DNA of 64,000 nucleotides from JBKHXF01 sp046566145 (GCA_046566145.1 JBKHXF010000003.1:1-64000); one strand, 5' to 3'; shown: positions 16,977-25,157, numbered from the stretch's first letter. Program-made: numbers and translations. Notes: a model not told the origin generated them from the letters alone.

Positions 16977-17537
16977 GTGGGGATGTGGATGGGCTGGCTG
17001 CTCGCGGTCGTCGTGGCGCTCGTGGTGGGCGTCGTGCTGCTCTACAACCGGCTCGTCGGTGCCCGCAACCGGGTCGAGGAGGCCTGGGCGCAGGTCGACG
17101 TGCAGCTGCGCCGGCGGCACGACCTGATCCCGAACCTCGTCGAGACCGTGCGGGCGTACGCGACCCACGAGCGCGAGGTGTTCGAGGCGGTCACCCGCGC
17201 CCGTGCCGAGGCCATCGGTCCGCACTCCCCCGGTGAGCAGGCCGCCGTCGAGGAGCAGCTCACGGGCGCGGTGCGGAGCCTGTTCGCCGTGGCCGAGGGG
17301 TACCCCGAGCTGCAGGCGTCCGCGAACTTCCTCGAGCTCCAGCGCGAGCTCGCCTCCACCGAGGACCGCATCGCCTACTCCCGGCAGTACTACAACGCGG
17401 CCGTGCAGCGCTACGACACGATGCGCGAGACCTTCCCGGCCAACCTGCTCGCCGGGCCCCTCGGGTTCACCGGGCGCGAGTACTACGAGGCCGAGCCGGC
17501 CGCTCGCGCGGTGCCGCCGGCGTCGTTCGGCGGCTGA
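16977..17537 (+). CDS. LemA family membrane protein
   Basis: This 186-residue protein has one N-terminal membrane anchor (MGWLLAVVVALVVGVVLLYNRLV) with the remainder helical. The family core is clear: NRVEEAWAQVDVQLRRRHDLIPNLVETVRAYATHE, and later SANFLELQRELASTEDRIAYSRQYYNAAVQ. LemA proteins are thought to form coiled-coil assemblies at the membrane and are regularly encoded beside HtpX-like proteases, as here, where the protease gene begins 1 nt after the stop. GTG 16977 gives MGMWMGW; ATG 16983 or 16989 are possible. Confidence 0.92.
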   Translation: MGMWMGWLLAVVVALVVGVVLLYNRLVGARNRVEEAWAQVDVQLRRRHDLIPNLVETVRAYATHEREVFEAVTRARAEAIGPHSPGEQAAVEEQLTGAVRSLFAVAEGYPELQASANFLELQRELASTEDRIAYSRQYYNAAVQRYDTMRETFPANLLAGPLGFTGREYYEAEPAARAVPPASFGG

Positions 17538-17538
17538 G

Positions 17539-18669
17539 GTGCACGACGAGCTCCAGCGCCACAACCGCCGGGCCACCGTCGTGCTGGTCCTCGCGGGCTT
17601 CACCCTGCTCTTCCTCGTGGCGGTCGCGTTCCAGGTGCTGGTGTTCGGGTTCGTCGGCGGGCCGCTGCCCACCACGGCCGCCGGCGCGGTCCCGGTCCTC
17701 GGGCTGGGGCTGCTGGTGGCCGGCGGCGGCAGCGCCGTCGCGTGGTGGCAGTCGGACTCGATCGCCCTGCGCTCCGCCGGCGCGGTCCCGGCCGACCCGG
17801 TCGCCCACCGCGACGTCCAACGGCTCCTCGAGGGCGTGTGCCTCGCCGCCGGCATCCCGGTCCCCCGGCTGTACGTCGTCGACGACCCGGCCCCCAACGC
17901 CTTCGCCACGGGCCGCAACCCCGAGAACGCCGCCGTCGCCGTCACGACCGGGCTGGTGGAGCGGATGGACCGCCGCGAGCTCGAGGCGGTCCTCGCCCAC
18001 GAGGTCGGCCACATCGTCAACCGGGACCTGCTCACCGTCACCGTCGCCGTGACCCTGGCCGGTGCCACCATGCTGCTGGCCGACATCGCGCGACGGTCGC
18101 TGTGGTACGGGGGCATGGGAGGCGGGCACGGCCGCCGGCGTTCGAACCGCGACTCCGGCGGCGGCAACCCGCTCGCGATCGTGCTGCTGGTCCTCAGCAT
18201 CCTCGTCGTGGTGCTCGCGCCGTTCGCGGCGCAGCTCATCCGCTTCGCCGTGTCGCGGCAGCGCGAGTACCTCGCCGACGCGACCGCCGTCGAGCTCACC
18301 CGCGACCCGGGCGCGATGATCGGTGCCCTGCAGGCCCTGTCGCACGACCGCACCGAGATCCGCACCGCGAGCCGGGCGACCGCCCACCTGTGGATCGAGG
18401 AGCCGCTGAACCTCGACGCCCGGATGAACCGGGCGGTGGCGACGCACCCGCCGCTGCCCGACCGCATCGCCCGGCTGCGCACGTTGTGGCCCGACGCCGA
18501 CGTGCCCCGACCCGAGCCGACGCGCCCGGCCGCCCCGCCCCCGCCGCCCGGCTCGCCCGTGAGCTCGATGCCGCCGCCCCCGCCCCCGGGGAGCACGCCG
18601 CTGGCGCCGCCCGCCCCACGCCCGCCCGACGGGGCGCCGGGCCGACCCGACGGCGGGTTCTTCGGCTGA
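17539..18669 (+). CDS. M48-family membrane zinc metalloprotease (HtpX-like)
   Basis: This 376-residue membrane protease has two N-terminal hydrophobic segments, the zinc-binding HEVGH motif in VLAHEVGHIVNRD, two further membrane segments, and the third zinc ligand in REYLADATAV. It is expected to degrade damaged membrane proteins. The C-terminal 60 residues are proline-rich (repeated PPPPPPGS-type sequence), which is not part of the catalytic domain and may be a flexible cytoplasmic or wall-facing tail. GTG 17539 starts 1 nt after the LemA stop codon, so the two are translationally coupled. Confidence 0.92.
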   Translation: MHDELQRHNRRATVVLVLAGFTLLFLVAVAFQVLVFGFVGGPLPTTAAGAVPVLGLGLLVAGGGSAVAWWQSDSIALRSAGAVPADPVAHRDVQRLLEGVCLAAGIPVPRLYVVDDPAPNAFATGRNPENAAVAVTTGLVERMDRRELEAVLAHEVGHIVNRDLLTVTVAVTLAGATMLLADIARRSLWYGGMGGGHGRRRSNRDSGGGNPLAIVLLVLSILVVVLAPFAAQLIRFAVSRQREYLADATAVELTRDPGAMIGALQALSHDRTEIRTASRATAHLWIEEPLNLDARMNRAVATHPPLPDRIARLRTLWPDADVPRPEPTRPAAPPPPPGSPVSSMPPPPPPGSTPLAPPAPRPPDGAPGRPDGGFFG

Positions 18670-18770
18670 CCTCACGCCGCAGCGCGGCGCGGTCCCGACG
18701 GCGTGCGTCCGGCGCGCGTGACCGCCGGCGTGGCAACCTCGACGCCGGCCGGCCCATCCCCCACCCGAGC

Positions 18771-18790
18771 GCCGCACCTCCCGGTGCGGC
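18771..18790 (+). terminator. 8-bp hairpin between the LemA-M48 operon and the sigma factor gene
   Basis: Arms 18771-18778 and 18783-18790 are perfectly complementary around a TCCC loop. It lies about 100 nt after the protease stop and 21 nt before the sigma factor start, so it could be a terminator or a leader hairpin near the ribosome-binding site GGGGAGG. Confidence 0.4.
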
Positions 18791-18811
18791 CCCGACGGGG
18801 AGGCCGACGCG

Positions 18812-19402
18812 GTGGAGGGCCACGTGGGAACGCTGCGGGAGGGGGTGGGAGCGGTGACGACGCGTGCCGGCGGGGACGCCGACGCGGACGCGTTCGCCGA
18901 GGTCTTCGCCCGCCACCGCGACCGGGCCGTCCGGCTCGCGTACCTGCACTGCGGCGACCGGGACCGGGCCGAGGAGGCCGTCGCCGAGGCGATGGCGAAG
19001 GTGTTCCGGCGCTGGCGGCGCGGTGGGATCCGCGACGTCGGGCCGTACCTGCGGGTCGCCGTCGTCAACGAGGTCCGCGCCGGCGGACGTCGGCGGGTCC
19101 GGGACCGTGCGCTGGTGGACCGCGCCGGCGGCGAGCTCGTGACCCGCGCCGGCGGCGCGCCGGACGGCCGCGGCGGGCCCGACGCCGGCGACGCGCTCGG
19201 CCAGCGCGACGAGCTCGTCGCGGCCCTGCAGCGCCTGCCCGAGCGCCAGCGGCTGGCCGTGGTGCTGCGCCACGTCGAGGGCCTGTCCGAGGCCGAGACC
19301 GCCGAGGCGATGGGCATCTCCGTCGGCGGCGTGAAGTCGCAGTGCTCCCGCGGGCTCGACGCCCTGCGTGCCGTCCTGACCACCGGGGAGGTGGAGCGAT
19401 GA
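18812..19402 (+). CDS. ECF-like RNA polymerase sigma factor
   Basis: This is a 196-residue sigma-70 family protein with region 2 (EVFARHRDRAVRLAYLHCGD, then AEEAVAEAMAKVFRRW) and region 4 (LPERQRLAVVLRHVEGLSEAETAEAMGISVGGVKSQCSRGLDAL, a helix-turn-helix for the -35 element), joined by a glycine-rich linker. Regions 1 and 3 are absent, as in extracytoplasmic-function sigma factors of the SigE/SigK style. GTG 18812 has GGGGAGG upstream; GTG 18854 is also plausible with GGGAG. The stop overlaps the ATG of the kelch membrane protein by 4 nt, the position where anti-sigma genes usually lie. Confidence 0.9.
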   Translation: MEGHVGTLREGVGAVTTRAGGDADADAFAEVFARHRDRAVRLAYLHCGDRDRAEEAVAEAMAKVFRRWRRGGIRDVGPYLRVAVVNEVRAGGRRRVRDRALVDRAGGELVTRAGGAPDGRGGPDAGDALGQRDELVAALQRLPERQRLAVVLRHVEGLSEAETAEAMGISVGGVKSQCSRGLDALRAVLTTGEVER

Positions 19403-20868
19403 CCGACGACCTGCTGTCCCGCCTCGCCGACGCCGGCGCCGACGTCCAGGCCCCGTCCGACCTGGAGGCGCGCGCCGCCGCCCGGTATCGCGTGCACACC
19501 CGCCGGCGGCGTGCGGCCGCCGGCGCGGGCGTCGCCGCGGTGCTGGCCGTCGGGGCGCTCGCCGTGCCGAGCGTGCTGGACGCGCTCCGCCCGGCGGAGG
19601 CGCCGGTGATCGGCGAGGGCGACGCCCTGCCGACCCCGACGGCGACGCCGACCTTCCCGCGCGAGCGGAACGTCGGCATCGACGTCATGCCGCACGTCGA
19701 CCTCGACGCCGTGCCCGTCGACGGCGGGAGCTGGGAGGTCCTGCCCCCGTTCGCCCCCGACGGGCTGCAGCGCACCCACGCCGCCGTCTGGGCCGACGAC
19801 CGGCTGATCGTCGTCGCCGGCGACGTGGAGGTCGGGGGCGACCCGTTCCGCCTCCACGTCCTCGACCCGACGACGGAGACCTGGACCGAGGTGCCGACCC
19901 CGGAGGGCGACGGTCGGTCCTGGGACCACGTGCTGTGGACCGGCGACCAGCTCGTCGTGCTCGGTGGCGCGATCGACGAGGAGCCGGACCCGGACATCCC
20001 CCCGACCGACCCGACGGTCGCCGGGTACGCGTGGGCGCCCGCGACGGGCGACTGGACGGTCGTGCCGCCGGCGCCGCTCGCGCCCCGGCTCGCCTCCAGC
20101 GCCGTCTGGACCGGTGCCGAGGTGGTCGTGTGGGGCGGCCTCGAGCCCCCGACCACCGACGCGGCCGGCACCAGCCGACAGCCGGGGCTCGCTGACGGCG
20201 CCGCGCTCGACCCGACCACGGGGACGTGGCGGCCGATCGCCGACGCGCCGATCGCCGGTCGCGGCGAGCACGGGGCCGTGTGGAACGGCCACCGGATGGT
20301 CGTGTTCGCCGGTGGGAGCGCCGCGGCCGGCTACGAGTCCGAGGGCTTCCTCACCGAGACGTTCGACGACGCCGCGGTGTACGACCCGACGACCGACGCG
20401 TGGGCGACCATCGCGTCGCCGGGCCTGCGCGGACCGGTCGTCGCGGCGGTGTGGACGGGCTCCGAGGTCGTCACCTGGACGAACCGGATCGGCGCGGATG
20501 CCGGCATGTCCGCCGGGCTGCCGGGCATCGTCTGGGACCCGACGACGGGCGAGCGGCGCGAGCTGCAGGAGCCGCCGTTCGGCCAGCACCGCGACACCGT
20601 CGAGGCCGTGTGGGCCCCGGAGCTCGGCGACGTGGTGGTGTTCGGTGGGAGCTGCGGCGAGGGCTGCAACCGCGCGTACGACGACGGCGCCCGCGTCGAC
20701 GTCGCGACCGGCTCGTGGTCCGCGTCCCCGCCCCTCGACGGGGCCACGGGCCACGGCCCACGCGTGGCCTGGGACGGGACCAGGCTCCTGGTCGTGGGCG
20801 GGACCACCGACCCCCAGGGTGACCCGTCGTCGACCACGGGCCGGGTGGTCGCCTGGGTCCCCCGCTGA
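19399..20868 (+). CDS. Membrane-anchored kelch-repeat protein, possible anti-sigma/sensor
   Basis: This 489-residue protein has a cytoplasmic N-terminus of about 37 residues ending in HTRRRRAAAG, one membrane segment (VAAVLAVGALAVPSVL), and a large extracellular domain of about six kelch-type blades (for example AVWADDRLIVVAGDV, VLWTGDQLVVLGGAI, AVWTGAEVVVWGGL, AVWNGHRMVVFAGG). ATG 19399 overlaps the sigma stop (ATGA), so the pair is co-translated. The topology matches an anti-sigma factor with an external propeller, but the N-terminus shows no HxxxCxxC zinc anti-sigma motif, so the regulatory role is inferred from position only. Confidence 0.8.
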   Translation: MTDDLLSRLADAGADVQAPSDLEARAAARYRVHTRRRRAAAGAGVAAVLAVGALAVPSVLDALRPAEAPVIGEGDALPTPTATPTFPRERNVGIDVMPHVDLDAVPVDGGSWEVLPPFAPDGLQRTHAAVWADDRLIVVAGDVEVGGDPFRLHVLDPTTETWTEVPTPEGDGRSWDHVLWTGDQLVVLGGAIDEEPDPDIPPTDPTVAGYAWAPATGDWTVVPPAPLAPRLASSAVWTGAEVVVWGGLEPPTTDAAGTSRQPGLADGAALDPTTGTWRPIADAPIAGRGEHGAVWNGHRMVVFAGGSAAAGYESEGFLTETFDDAAVYDPTTDAWATIASPGLRGPVVAAVWTGSEVVTWTNRIGADAGMSAGLPGIVWDPTTGERRELQEPPFGQHRDTVEAVWAPELGDVVVFGGSCGEGCNRAYDDGARVDVATGSWSASPPLDGATGHGPRVAWDGTRLLVVGGTTDPQGDPSSTTGRVVAWVPR

Positions 20869-20885
20869 CGGAGGACCCGAGCGGT

Positions 20886-20915
20886 CGGCGCCGGCGGCTC
20901 AGACCGCCGGCGCCG
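20886..20915. terminator. Bidirectional 12-bp hairpin between convergent genes
   Basis: Arms 20886-20897 and 20904-20915 are exactly complementary around a 6-nt loop that contains the stop codon of the minus-strand gene. It can terminate both the kelch gene and the DUF2269 gene. Confidence 0.65.
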
Positions 20916-21468
20916 CCGGGGCGCCGGCGAGGTGCCGCGTCTCCCGTGCCCCGAGCACGACCCCGAGCGCGACGCCGAGCGCCCCGACGGCGAGCGACGT
21001 TCCGAGCGCGGGCTTCACGGTCATGAGGAACACGATCGCGAGGTCCACGCCGGTCAGCACCCACGGCAGCAGCACGAGCCGCCGGTCCGCCATCGCCTCG
21101 CGGACGTCGTGGGGCACGGGGCCCGCCGGCGCCGCGTCAACGACCTCCCGCAGCGCCGCGACGCCCGGGGCGATGGCCCCACCCGCGATGGCGCCGGCGA
21201 CGACGAACAGCCCCAGCGACACGCCCGGCCACCCGGCGCCCCAGTGGTCGCCGGCGAACGCGAGGTACAGGCCGGCCGCGACCGTCACGAGCGCGAACGG
21301 CATCGACGCCTTCGTCACGGTCCCGATGTACTCGACCTGCGACCGTGCGCCGTCCACGGTCGCGGCGCGGCGTGCGAGCACCGTGCTCAGGTGCAGCCAC
21401 GCGGTGCCACCCACCAGCCCGATCGCCGCCACGACGTGCACGAACAACACGACCGAGTAGAGCTCCAT
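20899..21468 (-). CDS. DUF2269-type integral membrane protein
   Basis: This is a 189-residue protein with four hydrophobic segments and the opening MELYSVVLFVHVVAAIGLVGGTAWLH, where the conserved HVxxAI...GG pattern recalls DUF2269/CopD-like membrane proteins. The histidines could bind haem or metal, but this is unproven. The ATG start has a GGAGGAT ribosome-binding site five nucleotides upstream. The frame could be extended much further upstream, but that part lacks membrane character and the ribosome-binding site favours 21468. Confidence 0.72.
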   Translation of the reverse strand: MELYSVVLFVHVVAAIGLVGGTAWLHLSTVLARRAATVDGARSQVEYIGTVTKASMPFALVTVAAGLYLAFAGDHWGAGWPGVSLGLFVVAGAIAGGAIAPGVAALREVVDAAPAGPVPHDVREAMADRRLVLLPWVLTGVDLAIVFLMTVKPALGTSLAVGALGVALGVVLGARETRHLAGAPAAPAV

Positions 21469-21727
21469 CCCCGATCCTCCGCCCCGGGCGCCCCTCCGCG
21501 GTGCGCCGATCCGACCGAGCCTGCGGACGTGAGCGGCGCGGGGCCAGCCCCCGAGCGCTGCGCGCCACCCGCCGTGCGGAACGATGCGCAGCACGGCGGG
21601 GCGCCCACCCGGCGGCCACGCGCCGCCACGCCGGCCGGGAACGCACGCCTGCAGCGCGGGCGCCCGGGGTGTGCGACGGTGGGGGTCGGTGCCCCGCATC
21701 CCCTCGCGGCCACCCACAGGAGTGGTC

Positions 21728-21853
21728 ATGGCCAAGAAGGACAAGGGCGGACGAGCCGACAAGACGGCGGCCTCGTCGACGCCCAAGGAGAAGAAGCAGG
21801 CGAAACGAGACAAGAAGGACCAGCAGGCGGCGCGCGACAAGCGCCCCGACTGA
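21728..21853 (+). CDS. 41-residue lysine-rich small protein
   Basis: This tiny open frame starts at ATG 21728 with AGGAG 6 nt upstream and encodes 41 residues, nearly half of them K, R, D or E and almost none hydrophobic (it begins MAKKDKGGRADK). It uses AAG lysine codons heavily, unlike its arginine-rich surroundings, and has no overlapping gene. It is likely disordered and may bind nucleic acid or acidic surfaces. I do not recognise a family. It is convergent with guaB, 15 nt away. Confidence 0.6.
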   Translation: MAKKDKGGRADKTAASSTPKEKKQAKRDKKDQQAARDKRPD

Positions 21854-21868
21854 CGCCTCGGCGCCGCG

Positions 21869-23362
21869 TCAGCCGGCGCCGGGCACCTGGTAGTTCGGGG
21901 CCTCGTGCACGACCTCGAGGTCGTGGACGTGGGACTCGCGCGCGCCCGCGACGGACTGCTGGACGAAGCGCGCCCGCTCGTGCAGTGCCCGCAGGTCCGC
22001 GGCGCCGAGGTACCCCATCCCGGAGCGCAGGCCGCCCTCGAGCTGGGCGGTGACCTCGCCGACCGAGCCGCGGTACGGCAGCAGCCCGGAGACGCCCTCG
22101 GGCACGAGCTTGCCGGAGCCGGACATCGTCCCGGACGTCGGGCCCTCGTCGTCGGCCTGGAAGTAGCGGTCGGCCGAGCCGGCGCGCATGGCGTCGATCG
22201 ACCCCATGCCGCGGTACTCCTTGTAGCGACGCCCACCGACGAGCACGAGCTCGCCCGGCGACTCGTCGGTGCCGGCGAGCAGGTTGCCGACCATGACGGC
22301 GGTCGCGCCGGCGGCGAGCGCCTTCACGGCGTCGCCCGAGTACCGGATGCCGCCGTCGGCGATGGTGGCGACGCCGACCTCGGCCGCGGCCTCGGCGCAG
22401 TCGGCCACGGCCGTGAACTGCGGCATCCCGACGCCGGTGACCACGCGGGTGGTGCAGATCGACCCCGGCCCGACCCCGACCTTCACGACGTCGGCGCCGT
22501 GGTCGGCCGCGGCCCGCACGGCGTCGCCGGTGGCGACGTTGCCGACGGCCAGGACGGTGTCGGGGAAGCGGTCCTTGAGCTTCGCGGCGAACTCGAGGAT
22601 GCCCGCGGAATGCCCGTGCGCCGAGTCGATGCTGAGCACGTCGACCCCGGCCTCGACCAGCGCGGCGGCCCGCTCCTCGCCGTCGGCCGACACGCCGACC
22701 GCGGCGGCGGCGAGCAGCCGTCCCCTGCCGTCCTTCGCCGACGCCGGGTACTGCCGGATCTTCTCGATGTCCTTGAAGGTGAACATGCCGACGAGCCGCT
22801 GGCCGTCGACGATGGGCAGCTTCTCGACCCGGTGGTCCTGCATGAGGGCCGACGCCTGCTCGAGCGTCGTGCCCTGCGGCGCGGTGACGAGCCCCTCGGC
22901 GGTCATGAACTCGCTGACACGCCTCTCCGGGGTGGCGCCGAAGCGCAGGTCGCGGTTGGTGACGATGCCGACGAGCCGCCCGTCCCCGTCGACCACGGGG
23001 AAGCCGGAGACCTTGAACCGGGCCATCAGCTCGAACGCCTTGCCGACCGGGTCGTCGGAGCGCAGCGTCACCGGGTCGGAGATGAATCCCGACTCGGAGC
23101 GCTTGACGTCCTCGACCATGTGGGTCTGGGACTCGATCGAGCAGTTCTTGTGGATGACGCCGAGGCCTCCCTGGCGCGCCAGCGCGATCGCCATCTGGGC
23201 CTCGGTGACCTTGTCCATCGCGGCGGACAGCAGCGGGAGCTTCAGGCGCACCGTCGGGTGCAGCTCGCAGGAGATGTCGACGTCCCTGGGCAGGACGGCC
23301 GACGCCTGCGGCACGAGCAGCACGTCGTCGTAGGACAGGCCGGGGGTGATGTCGAGCGGCAC
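21869..23362 (-). CDS. guaB: Inosine-5'-monophosphate dehydrogenase
   Basis: It oxidises IMP to XMP with NAD+, the committed step of guanine nucleotide synthesis. The 497-residue enzyme has the N-terminal LSYDDVLLVPQ motif, two CBS domains in about residues 95-205 (FPVVDGDGRLVGIVTNRDL and LPIVDGQRLVGMFTFKDI), the catalytic loop GVGPGSICTTR with the nucleophilic cysteine, the IADGGIRYSGD phosphate-binding segment and the YRGMGSIDAM flap region. GTG 23362 gives VPLDITPGLSYDD, the usual IMPDH start; the open frame continues upstream without family sequence. A TACCCT hexamer at 23413-23408 provides a promoter. Confidence 0.95.
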   Translation of the reverse strand: MPLDITPGLSYDDVLLVPQASAVLPRDVDISCELHPTVRLKLPLLSAAMDKVTEAQMAIALARQGGLGVIHKNCSIESQTHMVEDVKRSESGFISDPVTLRSDDPVGKAFELMARFKVSGFPVVDGDGRLVGIVTNRDLRFGATPERRVSEFMTAEGLVTAPQGTTLEQASALMQDHRVEKLPIVDGQRLVGMFTFKDIEKIRQYPASAKDGRGRLLAAAAVGVSADGEERAAALVEAGVDVLSIDSAHGHSAGILEFAAKLKDRFPDTVLAVGNVATGDAVRAAADHGADVVKVGVGPGSICTTRVVTGVGMPQFTAVADCAEAAAEVGVATIADGGIRYSGDAVKALAAGATAVMVGNLLAGTDESPGELVLVGGRRYKEYRGMGSIDAMRAGSADRYFQADDEGPTSGTMSGSGKLVPEGVSGLLPYRGSVGEVTAQLEGGLRSGMGYLGAADLRALHERARFVQQSVAGARESHVHDLEVVHEAPNYQVPGAG

Positions 23363-23407
23363 GGGGCGCCTCCGGGCGGCAGGGCGTGCGGGACCTTCCG
23401 GGTGCAG

Positions 23408-23413
23408 AGGGTA
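23408..23413 (-). promoter_or_regulatory. -10 hexamer TACCCT upstream of guaB
   Basis: TACCCT on the minus strand lies 45 nt before the guaB GTG, giving a leader of roughly 38 nt. Confidence 0.45.
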
Positions 23414-23468
23414 CGCGCACCGTCCGCCCTCCCCCGTCCACCGCCCGCCCCGAGCGCGAACGGCGGGC

Positions 23469-24047
23469 GTGACGCGCACCCGACCCCTCCCCCTGCTGGC
23501 CGTGCTGGCGCTCGCGCTGCCGGCGTGCGGCGGCCTCGACCCGTCCGCCGGCGGCGATCCGACCGGCCTCGTCGAGCTCGACGGCGTCGCCCTGCCCGTG
23601 GTGGTCACCTCGTGCGCCCTGCGCGACGGGGCGTTCCGGCGCGAGCTCACCGCCGGGGCCGACGAGCAGACGCTCACCGCCGTGGGCACCACCCCGGAGG
23701 GCGGGACCGTGACGGTCGAGGTCGGCCGGACCGTGGAGGCGACCGCCGGCGGCACGACCGAGGTCCAGACGACCGAGATCACGGTGACGCCGCCCGACGA
23801 CACCGTCCCACTCAGCGTGGTGCTCTACCGGCTGCGCGACCCCGAGCTCGGCTGGTCGGAGCTCGACGCCGACGCCCCGACCCCCCAGGTGCCGGCCGAC
23901 GGCCCGCTGCTCGAGCTCGACGGGCGGCGGCTCGTGGCCGAGGGCCGCTGGCAGGACCCGCGCGCCGGCGGCGCGTGGGCCGCCGCACGGCTCGCGGCGA
24001 CCTGCCCGCCGGAGGTGTCGTCCGATCCGGCGGGCCCGGTCACGTGA
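23469..24047 (+). CDS. Hypothetical lipoprotein
   Basis: This is a 192-residue secreted protein with a basic N-terminus (VTRTRPLP), a hydrophobic core and the lipobox LPAC placing the acylated cysteine at residue 20. The mature part is beta-rich and T/V/E-rich (for example TVTVEVGRTVEATAGGTTEVQTTEITV) with two more cysteines. No known domain is evident. It is convergent with the peroxiredoxin gene across a 4-nt gap. Confidence 0.7.
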   Translation: MTRTRPLPLLAVLALALPACGGLDPSAGGDPTGLVELDGVALPVVVTSCALRDGAFRRELTAGADEQTLTAVGTTPEGGTVTVEVGRTVEATAGGTTEVQTTEITVTPPDDTVPLSVVLYRLRDPELGWSELDADAPTPQVPADGPLLELDGRRLVAEGRWQDPRAGGAWAAARLAATCPPEVSSDPAGPVT

Positions 24048-24051
24048 CGGA

Positions 24052-24522
24052 TCAGAGCGCGCCGATGTCCGTGAGCGCCTTCTTCCACGCCTCGTGGTCG
24101 CGCGCCTCGCCGATGCCGTTGTGCTCCGCGAACCGGACGATGCCGTCCCGGTCGATGACGAACGTGCCGCGCTCGGCCGCGCCGACCTGCTCGTTGAAGA
24201 CCCCGTACGCCTTCGCCGCGGCGCCGTGGGGCCACCAGTCGGACAGCAGCGGGAACTCGTAGCCCTCCTGCGCGGCCCACGCCTTCAGCGAGAACGGCGC
24301 GTCCGCGGACACCGCGAGCGTCTCGACGTCGTCGCTGCGGAACGCCTCGATCTCGTCACGCACCGAGCAGAGCTCGCCGTGGCAGATGCCCGAGAAGGCG
24401 AAGGGGTAGAAGACGAGCACCACGGCCTTCTTGCCCCGGTAGTCGGAGAGCTTGACCGGCTGTCCGGTCGAGTCCCTGAGCTCGAAGTCCGGGGCCTCGG
24501 TGCCGACCTCGACGGTTGCCAT
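24052..24522 (-). CDS. AhpE-like peroxiredoxin
   Basis: This 156-residue thiol peroxidase reduces hydroperoxides and probably peroxynitrite in the cytoplasm. The sequence FYPFAFSGICHGELC places the peroxidatic cysteine at residue 47, and DWWPHGAAAKAYGVFNEQVGAAERGTF matches mycobacterial AhpE closely from memory. A second cysteine at residue 52, five positions later, is not typical of one-Cys AhpE but is the resolving-cysteine position of BCP/PrxQ enzymes, so this protein may cycle through an intramolecular disulphide. A GAGGAG ribosome-binding site precedes the ATG. A G-tract-rich segment lies just upstream at 24555-24576. Confidence 0.92.
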   Translation of the reverse strand: MATVEVGTEAPDFELRDSTGQPVKLSDYRGKKAVVLVFYPFAFSGICHGELCSVRDEIEAFRSDDVETLAVSADAPFSLKAWAAQEGYEFPLLSDWWPHGAAAKAYGVFNEQVGAAERGTFVIDRDGIVRFAEHNGIGEARDHEAWKKALTDIGAL

Positions 24523-24554
24523 CGTGCGCTGCTCCTCGCTGGAAGATCCGTGAC

Positions 24555-24576
24555 GGGGGGTGGGACGGGTGTGGGG
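24555..24576 (+). other. Potential G-quadruplex motif in the 111-bp interval upstream of the peroxiredoxin gene
   Basis: Four runs of at least three G (24555-24560, 24562-24564, 24567-24569, 24573-24576) with loops of 1, 2 and 3 nt lie on the plus strand 33 nt upstream of the peroxiredoxin start, which is transcribed on the minus strand. Confidence 0.4.
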
Positions 24577-24633
24577 CCCGGCCGGGGCCGGACCCGACGC
24601 CCGCGGCGCGACGTCGCGCCGGGGCGGTTCGGT

Positions 24634-25071
24634 TCAGGTGGTGGGCTCGGGCTGCCCGAGGTGGGCGGCCAGGCTGGCGTGCAGCGCCTCGAGGTCGACC
24701 CCGACGGGCAGCAGCAGGCCGCTCGGCGGCGTGCCGCCCGCGCGGTGGTGCACCTGCAGGACCGGCTCGCCGGCCACCTGCCGCACCCGGACGAGGTGCA
24801 CGTCCGACCACGGGACGTCGACACGGGCCCAGAGTGCCCGGGCGTGCAGCCCGGTCCCGTCGCACGTCACCTCGAACCAGGACGGGACCAGCGCCTGCGC
24901 GCCGAACCACCCGAGCAGCCCGAGCGCGAGCGCGAGGCCGACCACGGCGGCGACGTCGAGCGACGCGTCCGCGACCAGCCAGCCGGTGACCGCGACCAGC
25001 AGCAGCGCGAGCACGGTCCACAGCGACGCGGCACGCCGGTCGGCGCGGACGGTGCAGGACTCGGGCGACAC
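24634..25071 (-). CDS. Small membrane protein with PH-like C-terminal region
   Basis: This is a 145-residue protein: a cytoplasmic arginine-rich start, two adjacent hydrophobic helices (LWTVLALLLVAVTGWLVA and VAAVVGLALALGLLGWFG), then a beta-rich domain (FEVTCDGTGLHARALWARVDVPWSDVHLVRVRQV...LLLPVGVDLEALHASLAAHL) resembling the PH-like domains of actinobacterial membrane proteins. GTG 25071 gives VSPESCTVRAD; it faces the divergent membrane-protein gene. The role is unknown. Confidence 0.65.
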   Translation of the reverse strand: MSPESCTVRADRRAASLWTVLALLLVAVTGWLVADASLDVAAVVGLALALGLLGWFGAQALVPSWFEVTCDGTGLHARALWARVDVPWSDVHLVRVRQVAGEPVLQVHHRAGGTPPSGLLLPVGVDLEALHASLAAHLGQPEPTT

Positions 25072-25104
25072 GCGGGGCTCCCGGTGCGGTCGGGGCCGTG
25101 AGCC

Positions 25105-25110
25105 TATCCT
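25105..25110 (+). promoter_or_regulatory. -10 hexamer TATCCT upstream of the membrane protein gene
   Basis: TATCCT lies 47 nt before ATG 25158 in the interval divergent from the PH-like gene. Confidence 0.4.
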
Positions 25111-25157
25111 CGCCGCCGACCGGGCCCGCACCCGGCCCGCCCCGCCCCCGACCCGTC

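Noticed and set aside
17467..20754. A 1095-residue minus-strand open frame
   Set aside because: It is antisense to M48 protease, sigma factor and kelch genes, all with clear family motifs; the frame itself shows none.
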